This document shows, piece by piece, positions 45,092 through 57,149 of a stretch of 64,000 nucleotides of DNA. The position numbers and the translations under genes are program-made. The DNA lies in NCBI GenBank assembly GCA_019426215.1, contig CM033391.1, positions 15,178,708 to 15,242,707 of the forward strand. The letters are read 5' to 3'. The notes under the pieces were generated by a model that had not been told where the DNA came from, did no database searches, and saw only the letters and a program-made list of their open reading frames with translations. Source of the stretch: Buddleja alternifolia (taxonomy: Eukaryota; Streptophyta; Magnoliopsida; Lamiales; Scrophulariaceae). Numbering within the stretch: position 1 is the first letter of the stretch; every line of letters begins with the position of its first letter.

Positions 45092-46299
45092 ACTAGTATC
45101 AGAGCCATAGGTTGTAGATTTAGGAAACACACACATTAAATCTAGATCTATGGGGAATCATTTTTTGTTAAACACGGATTTCATCATGGGAACGATGGTA
45201 GGAGATGGAAGAATAATCAAGGTTGACAGTTTTGTTGCAGGGAGCACGAATTGAGGTAATTCTGAAGCCGGAGAAGATGACAGATGAAAATAGAGTCAGT
45301 TAGATCGACAACCAGAAAAGAGTAATCCTGTTGAACGTTAACGACTTAACGTTAGAAAATCGTGGTGCCAGCAGATAGGCAGATTTGCAGTAGCAGAGGC
45401 GGGTTTGTGCTTCCAGGTGGGTAGATACGAAGCTAGTGAGAACAGTTCTGGTGCCGGAGGCAGATCCGTAGAGCAGAGGTCAGAGAGCAAATTTGTCTTT
45501 TCGAGAAGGAACGAACGAGTTGCTAGAGACCGGGGACAGAGTTACGGTGTCAAGAAAGTAAATCTGCCGAGCCAGAGGTTAGTGTGACAGAATCGATAAC
45601 AGAGAGGATAGAGCCATGTACTCGAGAGATCAGAGGGCAGGATTGTGGAGGCATGACCAAATAGAGAGAAACCATAAAGGCAGGAAGTGGTGCCGGGAGG
45701 CGTTGATCATGGAGTCAGAAGTCATGGAGGCAGGGTGTGAAACCGTGTAGGTAGATTCGCACAGTCGGCAGAGATATGACATAGCTCATGGAGTGGGAGC
45801 TCGAGTAGATGTGTCAATGACCCCAGTTGGCCATTGAAAAATCGAGTAGGCGGATGGATCAGACATAGCTCATGCAGGGGCAGAGAGCAGATATGTGAGG
45901 GATCTGAGATTTTCGTTGGAAAAAGTCCTTGGTGGTAAGATGTCAGAGGACGGGTTGACCGAGGCTATTTGGGTTGTTACATGTTCCGGGTTTTAGTGTA
46001 ACTTATATCCGAGGGTCAGTTGGATAGAGATGGATATGCCACGGTATTCAGGAGTTGGCTAATCACCAAAAAATGGGATAGTGGCAAGGGTTCAAAGAGA
46101 GGGAACGATGTTCACAGAGAGAGTTTATCAAGTGAGTGACACTAGAGGACGAATGAATTGATGGGACATGGAGAAGTCTTAGGATTTGATCTCCATTGGG
46201 TTTAGGGATGTGCTGACTAGATTGAAGTTCACTTAGGAAAAGTGAAGTGGTGGTTTAAGTTCAGTTCGGGTAATTTTGATCATTCTTCAAGTGGGAGAT
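45092..46299 (+). mobile_element. Coding-free internal domain of the small LTR element
   Basis: Starts with a primer-binding site TAGTATCAGAGCCATAGG at 45094 (one change from the initiator-Met type) and ends with the purine tract CAAGTGGGAGAT before 46300. The roughly 1.2 kb between is purine-rich with no frame over about 60 codons. Mobilisation must depend on another, copia-like, element. Confidence 0.8.
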
Positions 46300-46978
46300 T
46301 GATAAATTTGGTGGAGTCGAATCAAAATAGGGTCAAGACGAGAAGTTGAGATAGAGCCAAGATCGGTTGCTGTAGACGGGGATCGTGAAATGGGTTGAAG
46401 AAGAGTCCGGGGAGTTGCGTGAGAAGAACTCATGCCACAACGCGGATTTATATCCGTGCCGCGACGCGGCTAAGCATTGACCCGCTGGCGGGAAGTGGGC
46501 AAAATTTGCGGCGCGACAGAGAGTCAAAGAGCTGTGCGCGTGTTTTGATGTGTTTTTGGCTAGTTTTTTTACTTGGGATGAAGTTTGGTAGATTTTGGCA
46601 TATTTGAGTCCTAGTTTGATTATAATTATTTTCTATTGTATTTAGAAATTATTCCCCTTGTCACTCATGATTGTTTTCCAAATTTGTTAGGGTTTAGATT
46701 TCTTCACCTTTATATATATGAGAACTCTCCTTGTAATTGATTGATTCACTCTTTGAGAAACAAAGATGTAGTCTAGGTTTGCCCTTAGATGTTGACAATT
46801 ATGCCGAACCATGTACAAATTATCACTTTGAGAAATAAAGATGTAGTCTAGGTTGCCTCTTGGATGTTGACAATTATGCAGAACCACGTGCAATCCTCGT
46901 GTCGTTAACTTCATGTTTAAGCTTAGATTTATTTGTTTCTTGATTTTTCTTCGTGTTCTAGTGCTACCATCCCTAACA
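46300..46978 (+). mobile_element. 3' LTR (679 bp) of the small LTR element
   Basis: Starts TGATAAATTTGGTGG and ends GCTACCATCCCTAACA. It is 75 bp longer than the 5' LTR because the block AAAGATGTAGTCTAGGTT ... GACAATTATGC is present twice (about 46761 and 46848). Otherwise it is similar to the 5' LTR, with many substitutions, so the insertion is not young. Confidence 0.85.
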
Positions 46979-47084
46979 CAGAGGATCTTCATATATAATT
47001 CTTTCTACACAAGAGTCAATAGACCAATGAAAGAATGTCTCTCATCCAAATATGAAATTAAGTTCAATTTAAATATAAGAGAAA

Positions 47085-47330
47085 ATCATATGTACACCCC
47101 CTCACTTTAGTTCAAAATTATCGAAATTCCTCTAACCTTTTCAAAATTACATAAAATCCCCCTCATGTTAAGATATTTTAACAATTATACCCCTTTGTAT
47201 TGAAAAATTATTACAATTTCACCCCTATAAACCTAACTAATAAACCCATTGACGGGGTGTTGTTGTAATTTACCAAAAATCAGGAGAAGTTTTGGTAATT
47301 AATACTAAAGTGAGGGGGTGTGCATGTAAT
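47085..47330. mobile_element. MITE with 26-bp terminal inverted repeats
   Basis: ATGTACACCCCCTCACTTTAG (left, to 47110) pairs with CTAAAGTGAGGGGGTGTGCAT (right, from 47305) with few mismatches. The 246-bp element is AT-rich and non-coding. The flanks share TTCAA-TTAAATATA (47063 and 47330), but whether this is a target duplication is uncertain. Confidence 0.7.
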
Positions 47331-47335
47331 TCAAC

Positions 47336-47830
47336 CTAAATATAAATGTCAATTGAGTCTATGATCTTAATCCAACTTAATCGCCAAGATCTCCCCATTC
47401 ATATATTTGACTCCATCTCCATGTCTTGTCCTAGAACAACATCTCAATCTTACACTGTTTCATTCATACAAAAAATGAGCTTACGACTCAGAAAGTTACG
47501 AATTATGTGAGGAGAATTAGAAATTCAATAACTTAATAGTTCTTTGTGTATCTAAACCATGTGATTGTAATAAATCAAACATCTCTAGATCCTTTAATGA
47601 AATAAGTGGAGCACACTCGATTATCTCGAATAAGTATTATACTTATGACTACTCAAACATCCGCTGACATGCCCGGTTAATGAGACTGAGAATATTAGTG
47701 TTTCACTAGCTTAGTTCTTCTTCGATCAGTCATGTCAATTAGCTTGCTCTTGATTGCTTTCATAGACATGCTTCGACAGATAGATGAATCATCCATGGTA
47801 TTGGATAATATGCTAAAATAACATCATCAA
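47336..47830. other. Non-coding
   Basis: No protein similarity could be read in either direction. It may be decayed 5' sequence of the copia element that becomes recognisable at about 47840. Confidence 0.4.
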
Positions 47831-47839
47831 GTTTGGACT

Positions 47840-49330
47840 ATGTGAGATGCCATGAGACTATGGAAGCGGAGATGAATTCGATATAATCATACCAAGGTTT
47901 GGACTTTGATAGATTGCACTGAGGGTATTGTGCACATCGGATGCGAGTTGATCTACTAGAGAAATATTGATTCAGATGGTAAGGTTGATGCTTATAAGGT
48001 CAAGCTACTGAAGAAAGTGTATAGTCAAAAGGAGGACATTGACTATGAGGAAACCTCCTCGTCTGTAGCCATGATCAAATCCATCAGAAATCTGCTTGCC
48101 GTAGCAACTCACCTAGATTATAAAATCTAGAAGATGGATGTGAAGACTGCATTCCTGAATGGATTCTTCGAGGATGATATCTATATGAAATAGCCCAAGT
48201 ATTTTATATCCTAGGTCGATTCTCATAAAGTAGAGAAGTTGAATAGGTCATTTATAACTAAAGCATGACTCTCGTAGTTGGAATCTTCACTTTAATGACA
48301 TAGTTAGGAAGCACTGTTTCATCAAGAACGAAGATAAACGATGTGTCTACAAGAAATCTAGAGGGAGCAATATATTATTTTGGGTTCTATATGTAGATGA
48401 TATTCTACTTATAGGAAATAATATAGGCTCATTGACTGCAGTCAAGATACGGATCTCTAGCATGTTCTCCATGAAAGACTTGAGAGAGCCGACCTATTTC
48501 TTAGGAATTTTTATCTACATGGATGATATGACAATATTACTCTCTCAAAACTTCTACTTAAAAAAAGTCCTCAAGCGGTTTGGATTGGAAAACTTTAAGA
48601 AGGGTCTCTTGCCTATGAGGCACTAGGTTCATCACTCTAAGTCCATGAGTCCTCTGAGTGAGGACATCCTAAAAGAGATAAGTGCCATGCCATATTCCTA
48701 TGCACTGGGTAGTCTCATGTATGCAATGATGTTTACGAAACCTAATCTTGCTTAGGTTGTGAGCATACTAAGCAGGTTTCAAGTTAACTGGGCAAGGAGC
48801 ACTGGATAGCCATGACGTGTATCCTGAAGTACTTGAGAAGGAATAAGGATATGCTTCTCATCTATGGAAATGGAAAACTAAGAGTGGATTGTTATATTGA
48901 CTCAAACTTTCAGTCTGGCGTAGATGATCGAATGTCAACCTTTGGGTTTATATTCACCCTCAACGGTAGTAACTTGGAAGAGTTCCAAGCAAAGTACTGC
49001 TATTGTCTCCACCACATAGGCCGAATATGTTGCTGCTAAGGAAACTGTTTGGATCAAGACGTTTGTGTCAGAACTTCAAGTGGTTCCTAAAATAGATCTC
49101 CCATTTTCACTTTACTGTGAAAACAATGGAGCGATAGCGTAGGCTAGGGAACCAAGGTCTCAAAACAAGTAAAAAAACATTGATAGGAGATATCACATTA
49201 TTTGAGAGACCATTTGAAGAGGCAATATAGCCGTACAAAAAATAGCCTCAGTGGACAAAGTGGTTGACCCACCACTAAGCCACTAGCACAGGCGATACTA
49301 GAGTGACATCTTGACAACATGGGTATTAGA
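47840..49330 (+). pseudogene. Ty1/copia RT-RNase H remnant, 5'-truncated
   Basis: Blocks of the copia reverse transcriptase are readable across three frames: EGIVHIGCE and DSDGKVDAYKVKLL, MDVKTAFLNGFFEDDIYM (about 48130), VLYVDDILLIGNN with intact YVDD (about 48390), MFSMKDLREPTYFLGIFIY and LKKVLKRFGLENFKKG. RNase H follows: TCILKYLRRNKDML, DSNFQSGVDDRMSTFGF, TTEAEYVAA-like and CENNGAIA. Gag, protease and integrase are absent. Many stops and shifts indicate an old insertion. A polypurine tract and LTR follow at 49352-49367. Confidence 0.75.
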
Positions 49331-49366
49331 TATCATATTGATTGACATTGAGTTCAAGTGGGAGAT

Positions 49367-52118
49367 TGTTAAGTTTGTTCCGTCAATGCCAACAAGGAGT
49401 TGCATTGTATATGGCATTAAATTGTAATAGGCAAACGATTATCTATTTATAGAAAAGGCTTTATTTTGTTCATGTATTTCTTTATGAAATTTATAAGTAA
49501 TGAACATATAACTAACTCGTGTGTCTCAAGGCAAGTATTTCACTTCTTATTAGATAAGGATAAGAGTACTAGAAGGACTTGGTACTTGAACACTTAATAG
49601 GGTTCGTAAGTTAGAGAATTTTAATTGGGTATTGAGATTCGTATAGAATTGTATGACGCTCGCTCTGACAAGGAGTGTCAGTCATACACTATGAGAGAGT
49701 TTGTGTCATACATACATTGATGAGATTGATGTATTCGAACACGGCTCATAATTACTCAATCATATTAGTTTTACTCAGTGACTGTCAATGATTGAATTTT
49801 ATGTTACTATGATTCATAGCATAGCGTTGAATTATATGAGTTTAATAGATTTCATGACTCCCACTCGATCGAGATACATCACTAAAGAGCTTACACTCAT
49901 ATAGAATTCATAATTGAGAGGTTCCTGATGGCGTAGTCATTTCATATTTGATTGGACTACGATGTGGGCAATGTGGCTAGCTATGTGTTACTCACATCCT
50001 TTGGTATCCTCCCATTACTAATCGAGATGGACCTGGAGAGTCGCGCATAAAGGATTGATATGGAAATTATTATTTTATGTTTGGAGGGCACATTGGTAAT
50101 ATGTACTACATGAGACTGATTGATTAGTTAGAAGTATTAATTTAATTAATTACTTAATTTGATTAAGCATAATAAGTTAAATTAATATTAGTTGACTTAG
50201 TCAACTAGAATAATTAATTAATATTTTAATTGGACTAGGTTGACTAAGTCAACCTAGCCCATGTTAGGCGATTTCTCAGGCCTAGGAGGCATATGATTAG
50301 TGGGCTAAGTCGGAGGATTTATTTTGTGGTGGTCCCCAGTGGCATACGAAAGAGTCTAGAAGGGAGGGGGGGTTTGAATAGACCCTTAAGTCTTTTTCGA
50401 CTTCAAAAAATTTTGTATCACTTTTAAAAATTTGAACGCTTAGGAAGCTGAGCGCTAGGTCATGCGCTACAGTAGAGATAACTTAGACTTAGTGATTTTA
50501 GCAATTTACCAAAGTAGGGTAAAGCTTAGATCGCTTAATTAGGGTTAGCACAGCGGAAATGATTTTAAAGCATTAGCGTTCGTTTTGGTCAAATAGTCGC
50601 TTAACCGTTTTACTTGTCCTTTTCAAGATAAATGATAGAATATAAAATATGACAGTAAATAACACAAGAATTTGTAAGGTTCACTGGGTGGTGTGATCCC
50701 AGCTACGTCCTTCTTCTCCTTGAACACTTGGAGGAATTCCACTAAATTGATTATCGAAGGATCACACAGAGGCTTCTACAAAATAGAGGTGAGGATGATC
50801 TTGCGCTTCTTGATCACACAGACTTCAGCACCAATGAAGATCTTCACTAACAAGCTTCTCTCACTCAGAAATACTGCTTGTAGAGTCAACAACTTCTTCA
50901 CTCAGATAGATGAGGTTGAGGGTTTTGATCACGGGTTTGTTTGATTTTAGGAAGTTCAAACAACTTAGGATATCTCAATAATAGTGTATGGTTCTTCTTT
51001 GAAGATGTTTGAGATATCTATGACTGTCTGGAATGTATGTAGAAAGCTTGGAAGAATTTTGGCTATGGAGTTTCTAAGCTTTTCTTGAGAAAATATTTTA
51101 GCAAAGTTTTTGACTTTCTTGTGTATGTACGTGTTATTTTAGGGTTTGCTGAGGTAAGGTATTTATAGGCAATTTCTTGGGATTTGTCCGTTGGACACAT
51201 GTAGGTGCGTGCCTCTCACGTGCGAGTGAGTCATACCTTTTTTCTGACATTCCTGAAATCCTACTGCACTGATTTGATGTGGCAGGTTTGAACTCTGAAA
51301 TTCTGACAGTCTAAGCCAGTAGGTAGCTTGCTCCGTATACAATCTGTCCTTATCACATTTAATGCTCTGATCTAGCATTTAATGCATTTGAATTTATTTC
51401 CCGTTGGAAATAAATGCCCGTTAAATGATTGCATTTAAGTCCTTAGTGACTTCGGAATTTATTTCAGGTGAATATGATCTTCTTGACCGCTTGATTCATG
51501 CATCCTGAAATAGTCCATAGCGATTGGCAGTCGCTTAAGACAAAATCTTCATTTTCGTTTAACTTCAGACGCTGATCTTCAACTTCATCTCTAATAGACT
51601 GACTTAGTATCCAATACTTAGTCTAAAATCTACAAAGATAAAAGTTACAAGCTTAATAAAATTGCAACCTTTCAAACGCTTATACAATTGTTCTATGAAA
51701 GTATAAACTTACATTCTTTTGGGGTCTAACATAAAATCATATCTTGTCATCATCAAAACATCTAACATGAAATTTCCTAACATTTTGTAAGAAGTCCTTC
51801 TCTTGCCCTAGTAACTTAACACATTCATTACCCTCCAAAGTAAAACAAGAAGAAGATCTCTCTGGCTCTCCTATCGCTCCAGTCGTCACGTACAAAGGAT
51901 AAAGAGGAGGATTTCCAGCATCATTCCGACGTGATTATCTAGAGGCTCAGGGCATGCTGCTGTTGAATTAACAAAGCTAAGGAGCAACTTTTAAACGGGC
52001 ATTAATCCTTTTCTTTCTTTCTCGAAAATTAAAATTGACAAAATTGGATTATATCATAGGAAATCATTTTTTTTCACATTTTTATTCCGTTGCGTTTTTG
52101 CTTTGACGATTCCCAACA
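49367..52118 (+). mobile_element. 3' LTR of the truncated copia element, split by a solo LTR
   Basis: CAAGTGGGAGAT (purine tract) ends at 49366 and TGTTAAGTTTGTTCC begins the LTR. The LTR is interrupted at 50326 by the solo LTR 50327-51782 (with duplicated TTTTG) and resumes at 51788. It ends GACGATTCCCAACA at 52118. Uninterrupted it would be about 1.29 kb. Its 5' partner is not in the window. Confidence 0.7.
50327..51782 (-). mobile_element. Solo LTR, family S, with perfect 5-bp target duplication TTTTG
   Basis: It is the same family as 21383-22900: in minus orientation it starts TGTTAGGAAATTTCATG and ends GGGGACCACCA. TTTTG lies on both sides (50322-50326 and 51783-51787). There is no internal region. 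It inserted into the LTR of the copia element, so it is younger than that element. Confidence 0.9.
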
Positions 52119-52124
52119 ATTTTC

Positions 52125-53480
52125 TCTAAAGTTAACGGTGTTATGGGTGATGGAGTCGTGGGTCATGATTAGGGATGCACACGGTTCGGTTTTTGCGGTA
52201 TTTTTATAAAATTTATACCATACCAATAGTTACGGTTTTGGGACAACTAATACCAAAATTGGACTTTTTGAAACCGGTACCATTGTATACGGTATGGTAC
52301 GATTTCAGTGCGGTACAATACGGTTTTACGGTATTTTTACTATAAATTACATAATAAAATTAAAAACAATTACAAAACCAAATTATCACAAGAATTAAGC
52401 AATCACGATAATAATTAACACAATTACATAATCCGAAACTTCATAAATTGTCAAAAAAAAAATTAGCAAAAAACTAATATTGTTGCAAGAAGTAGAATGA
52501 AATGAAACATGCAGTTTTCGATTACTTTGAAAGAAAATGAAAAATTCATACCATACTAATAATAGGTTTGGACTTTATGCGGAATAACTTGACAAACTTT
52601 TGAAGTGAGTTCTCTGAGTTCTATGACAGCGTGTTTTGTCTTAAGACTCAAATAGTGATATAATCAAACTTAAATTTTTAATATTGATATTCTAATCCTA
52701 GAGGTTAGGTTTTCAAATAACTCTAGAGAATAGTTTTAGTCTCTCTTTTAACTAATTTCCAAATTTAATAGAATTAATTTTATATTTCTAAAAATATCAT
52801 ACATCACCACACAAGTTTTGGTAATATATTGATTTCTAGTATATTTGTATCTCTAAGTTCTAAAAATTCCTTCAATAGAATCACTATATATTATACAAAT
52901 AAAATAAATAATTATAAATAGTATATATACGGTATTGTACGGTTTTTTATTGGTACGAATTTTCTGAAACCAAAACCATACCAAAATAACTGGTACGGTA
53001 CAAGATCGTATCAAAACCTATAAATTTTAGAAAAAAAATTAATATTTCGGTACGGTGCTGTACGGTACGGTCTGTATGGTGCAGTTTTGAAAAACCATGA
53101 ACACCCCTAGTCATGATTCTAAGCGGGAGTGTCTTGCATGGGGTTATCGCCCATTTAATCATGCTATTACGCCATGTTAACATGGTGAAGCGCTTAATGC
53201 TTTGGACGCTGTCACTTTGGCTCGACAGGAAGGGTGGTCTCACGTTATTTTGGAAGGTGATAGCCTTAGCATCATCAGCAAGCCGCGCCTCAAAGCTGGA
53301 TTTAGCATCATTGGGAACTATTTCTCATTATATCAAAATTTTCATTTCTTTTTTTCCTTTCGCTTTCCTTTGCTATTACCAAACGTTTTGGCAACCCTTT
53401 TGCTCAATATTTAACGAGAGAAGTGCTGCAAACTCAATAGTCTGTTCCTGAACTACCAACATTAACTTTCGATTCGTTAC
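52125..53480 (+). pseudogene. Plant RNase H (RVT_3-type) domain fragment, interrupted
   Basis: Reading 52131-52169 and resuming at 53118 gives VNGVMGDGVVGHD joined in frame to SKRECLAWGYRPFNHAI. Then EALNALDAVTLARQEGWSHV and ILEGDSLSIIS follow, the E and D positions of plant RVT_3-type RNase H domains found in LINEs and stand-alone genes. A TAA lies at about 53179. The C-terminal block (ITKRFGNPFAQYLTRE) appears after a frame change. The first catalytic Asp is not clearly preserved. The 940-bp hAT-type element interrupts it exactly between codons for D and S, and the copia LTR abuts its start. Confidence 0.65.
52170..53109. mobile_element. Non-autonomous hAT-type element (940 bp), perfect 8-bp target duplication
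   Basis: Ends TAGGGATGCACACGG and (reverse) TAGGGGTGTTCATGG are imperfect terminal inverted repeats. GTCATGAT occurs directly on both sides (52162-52169 and 53110-53117). Subterminal GGTACGGT/ACCGTACC-type motifs occur at both ends, and the middle is AT-rich without a transposase. An 8-bp duplication with a TAGGG start fits the hAT superfamily. Confidence 0.88.
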
Positions 53481-53829
53481 ATTCGGGTGCTTTGGCATTT
53501 GGTTGGTTTACCATATTTTCTTATTCTTAAAAATTAGACGGATTCAATTGTCTCACCTATTAGTTAAATTAATTTACCGAGCAAATTAAACAAAATCCTC
53601 CTCTTAACTAGCAAATTAATTAACTCCATTCCTAGTCCTACCACTGAATTAATTTATTTCACCAAGATATGAACTTGTCCGAATGATATGCTCGCAATCC
53701 TATTTGATCTCAACAATCCAATTATTGTAACTAATTTTTTTTTTTTAAGAAAAATCGGTTTTATATATCATTTAATCGAAAGTTTACAACGCCTGGAACA
53801 ATATCATTCATATCGACTCAAACGATGTA
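53481..53829. other. Non-coding flank
   Basis: AT-rich intergenic DNA; target site of the copia element that begins at 53835. Confidence 0.5.
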
Positions 53830-53954
53830 ATAAGTGTTATAATATAATTCTCCACACTTGTATTATTAATGATAGAACATATATATAGAGTACAAGACTT
53901 GATGAACAAGGAAATAATAAATAAGGAAATAAAGACTCAAACTCTATTATAATT

Positions 53955-56900
53955 CTAACACTCCCCCGCAGTCGAAACGGGAGGGGAACGAACATTGAGA
54001 CTGGTACGAAAATCAATAAATAGAGAAGACGGTAAGCCTTTAGTGAAAATGTCTGCAAACTGGTGTGATGACGGAACATGAAACACACGAATATCACCAA
54101 AAGCCACTTTTTCACATACAAAATGTATATCTAATTCTACATGTTTGGTGCGTTGGTGCTGCACAGGATTAGAACAAAGATAAACAGTACTGATATTATC
54201 ACAGAAAACAACAGTGGCAGAACGAAGAGGACAATGGAGCTCAAGAAGAAGATTGCGGAGCCAAGATGCCTCAGCAACGGCATTTGCAACACCACGATAT
54301 TCGGCTTCAGCACTAGACCGAGAAACTACATGTTGGCGTTTGGAAGACCAAGAAAGAAGATTATCCCCGAGAAAAACACAATAGCTGGAAGTAGAACGAC
54401 GAGTGTCAGGACATCCTGCCCAATCAGCATCAGAATAAATTGTAAGCTGAGCAGAGGAAGAAGGGCGAATAAAAAGGCCTTGAGAGAGGGTACCCTTGAC
54501 ATAACAAAGGACTCGCTTGAGAGCAGTCATGTGATGATCACGAGGGTCATGCATGAAAAGACAGAGTTGCTGAACAACGAAAGAGAGATCAGGACGAGTG
54601 AAGGTGAGGTACTGAAGAGCACCAGCAAGACTACGATAGAGGGTAGGATCTGAAAAAGGAGGAGAAGAAGATAAAGAAAGTTTAGAAGTGGTGTCGGCGG
54701 GAATGGAGACCGGATTACAGTTAGACATATTGGCCCGATCAAGAATTTCTAGAGCAAATTTTTCTTGAGAAAGGAAAAGACCAGAAGAAGAGCGAGAGAC
54801 AGAAATACCTAGAGAAAAATGTAGAGGTCCTAAGTCAGTCATGGAAAATTCATAGGAAAGAAGAGACGTGATTTTAGATAAGAGAGAGATGGACGACGCA
54901 GTGAGAACAATGTCATCGACGTGAAGGAGAAGAAAGACAGTAGCAGAACCCTGGCGAAAAACAATAGAGAAGCATCAGACTTGCTGCTAATAAAACCAAG
55001 AGAGGTTAAGAAAGTGGCAAAGCGATGGTGCCACGTGCGAGGGGCTTGTTTGAGCCCATACAGAGCTTTCTTAAGAAGACAGACATGGTTAGGAAATTCA
55101 GAATGAGTATAACCCGGTGATTGTTTCATGTAGACTGTTTCAGAGAGATGTCCGTGGAGGAAAGCATTTTTGACATCAAGTTGATGGAGAGGCCAGGAGA
55201 GGGATGTAGCTATACTAAGAACGGTGCGGATAGTAGCGGGTTTAACAACAGGACTAAAGGTATCCTCATAGTCAATGCCAGGTTGCTGAGTAAAACCCTG
55301 TGCAACAAGACGAGCCTTATAGCGTTCGAGAGAACCATCAGAGCGAAACTTATGTCGAAAGATCCAATTTAAACCGACAAGATTAACATTAGGAGGACAG
55401 GGAACAAGCTCCCACGTGCGATTGGAGTGAAGAGCAGAAAGTTCATCCTCCATGGCAAGTTTCCAATTAGGATCTTTAAGAGCTTGAGTAGAAAACGGGG
55501 AATAGGGGAAAGAGAATTAGCGGAGAGATTAAAAAGTGAGCGAGGCTTTGTAATACCGGATTTAGAGCGAGTGGTCATAGGGTGAGTGGGAAATGAAATG
55601 GAAGAAGGAGAAGAAACCAAAAGAGGAGATGATGTGGAAGATGATGATGGTGACGTGACAGCAGGGGCTGACGGGGCAGGCGGTGATGATGTGGCAGTAG
55701 GGAGTAACGTGGAAGCAGGTGATGATGTGGCAGCAGCAAATGTCGTGGCAGTGGGAGCTGACATGGCATTGTGTGGATAGGGAGAAAAACTGGGTGGGGG
55801 CCCAAGGGTATGAAGAATATGAGGTGAGTCATCATCACAAGAGAGAAAGTCATAAGAAAGCGAAGGGTCCTTGCTAGAGAGAGAAGCATAAGGAAACGTA
55901 GATTCATCGAATACAACGTGACCAGAGAGAATGATTTTGTTAGTATGAAGATCAAGGCAGTGATAACCTTTGTGGTTGGAGGGATATCCTAAAAACACAC
56001 ACGCAGAAGAACGAGGGGCAAGTTTGTGAGGAGTGGAGGCAGAGAGGTTAGGATAACATAGACAACCGAAAACACGTAGATGGTCATAACTCAAAAAAGT
56101 ACCGTATAAGTTTTCAAACGGAGTTTTGTAGGAAAGAGTGGTGGTAGGGAGGATGTTGAGAAGATGGACAGCCATGTGCAGGGCTTCGACCCAGAGAGAT
56201 GGAGGAAGAGAAGCTTGAAAGAGGAGAGTACGAATGATATTGTTCACTGATTGAATGGCTCGTTCAGCTTTACCATTTTGTTGTGGGGTGTGTGGACATG
56301 AGAAACGAAAAATAATGCCATGAGATTGAAAAAATTGGTGAAAAGATTTATTGTCAAATTCATCGCCATGATCACATTGAAAGGATTTGATTGTGCTTTG
56401 AAATTGATTTTGAACATAAGAGGAAAAATTGACAAAAACTATAAATGCATCCGATTTATTTAATAAAGGAAAAATCCATAAGAAATAAGAAAAATCATCC
56501 AAAAATAAAATATAATATTTAAAACCACCAACACTCGCAATCGGTGAGGTCCAAAGATCCTAGTGAACAACATCAAATAAACGAGAACTAACAGACGAAG
56601 AAGAGAAAAACGGTAAACGTTTATGTTTGCCTAATTGGCACGCATGACACAAAGACTTGGAATAATCCCTATTACATTGAATAAAATTTCTATTGTTAAG
56701 AAAAGAAAAGACAGAGACTCCGGGATGGCCGAGACGACGATGCCAAGTTGTGGGAGAGGAAACGACGGACGATTGAGTAGAGACGAGAGTGGTAGAGGAG
56801 TCACGAAAGGGATAGAGGTCGCCACTGCTATTGCTCCAGAGAAGAAGAGCACCCGTCCTAAGATCCTTTATAGAAAAACCGGAAGGGTCAAATTCAATTG

Positions 56901-57149
56901 AACATAAATTATCACGAGTAAATTGATGAATAGAGATGAGATTTTTAATGAGAGAAGGTGAAACAAGAACATTATTTAAGTGGAGAGAACGAGAGGTTGA
57001 AGGGAGAATGCAGTTACCAATAGAAGAAATAGGGAGCACAGCACCATTACCAACAATAATAGAAGAAGAAATAGTATTTGGTACCATATTTACAAGTGTA
57101 CCTGGGTGAGGAGCCATGTGAGAGGTGGCACCGGTGTCCAAATACCATT
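53955..57149 (-). pseudogene. pol of the young copia element: protease, integrase, RT, RNase H
   Basis: Protease: WYLDTGATSHMAPH (about 57130). Pre-integrase: WHRRLGHPGVSVF. Integrase: one in-frame TAG at 56560-56562, directly before DLWTSP (first Asp), then CDHGDEFDN (second Asp) and QQNGKAERAIQ (Glu). A frameshift near 55500 precedes [41 protein letters not shown] and [11 protein letters not shown] second frameshift near 54955 precedes [11 protein letters not shown] (54912-54923; YVDD altered to HVDD). RNase H: DADWAGCPDTRRSTSSY, SSAEAEYRG, CDNISTVYL and HVELDIHFV. It ends at 53955, overlapping the LTR start by a few bases. Confidence 0.88.

Noticed and set aside
54141..54653. A 170-codon plus-strand frame
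   Set aside because: It is the antisense shadow of the copia RNase H/RT coding region.
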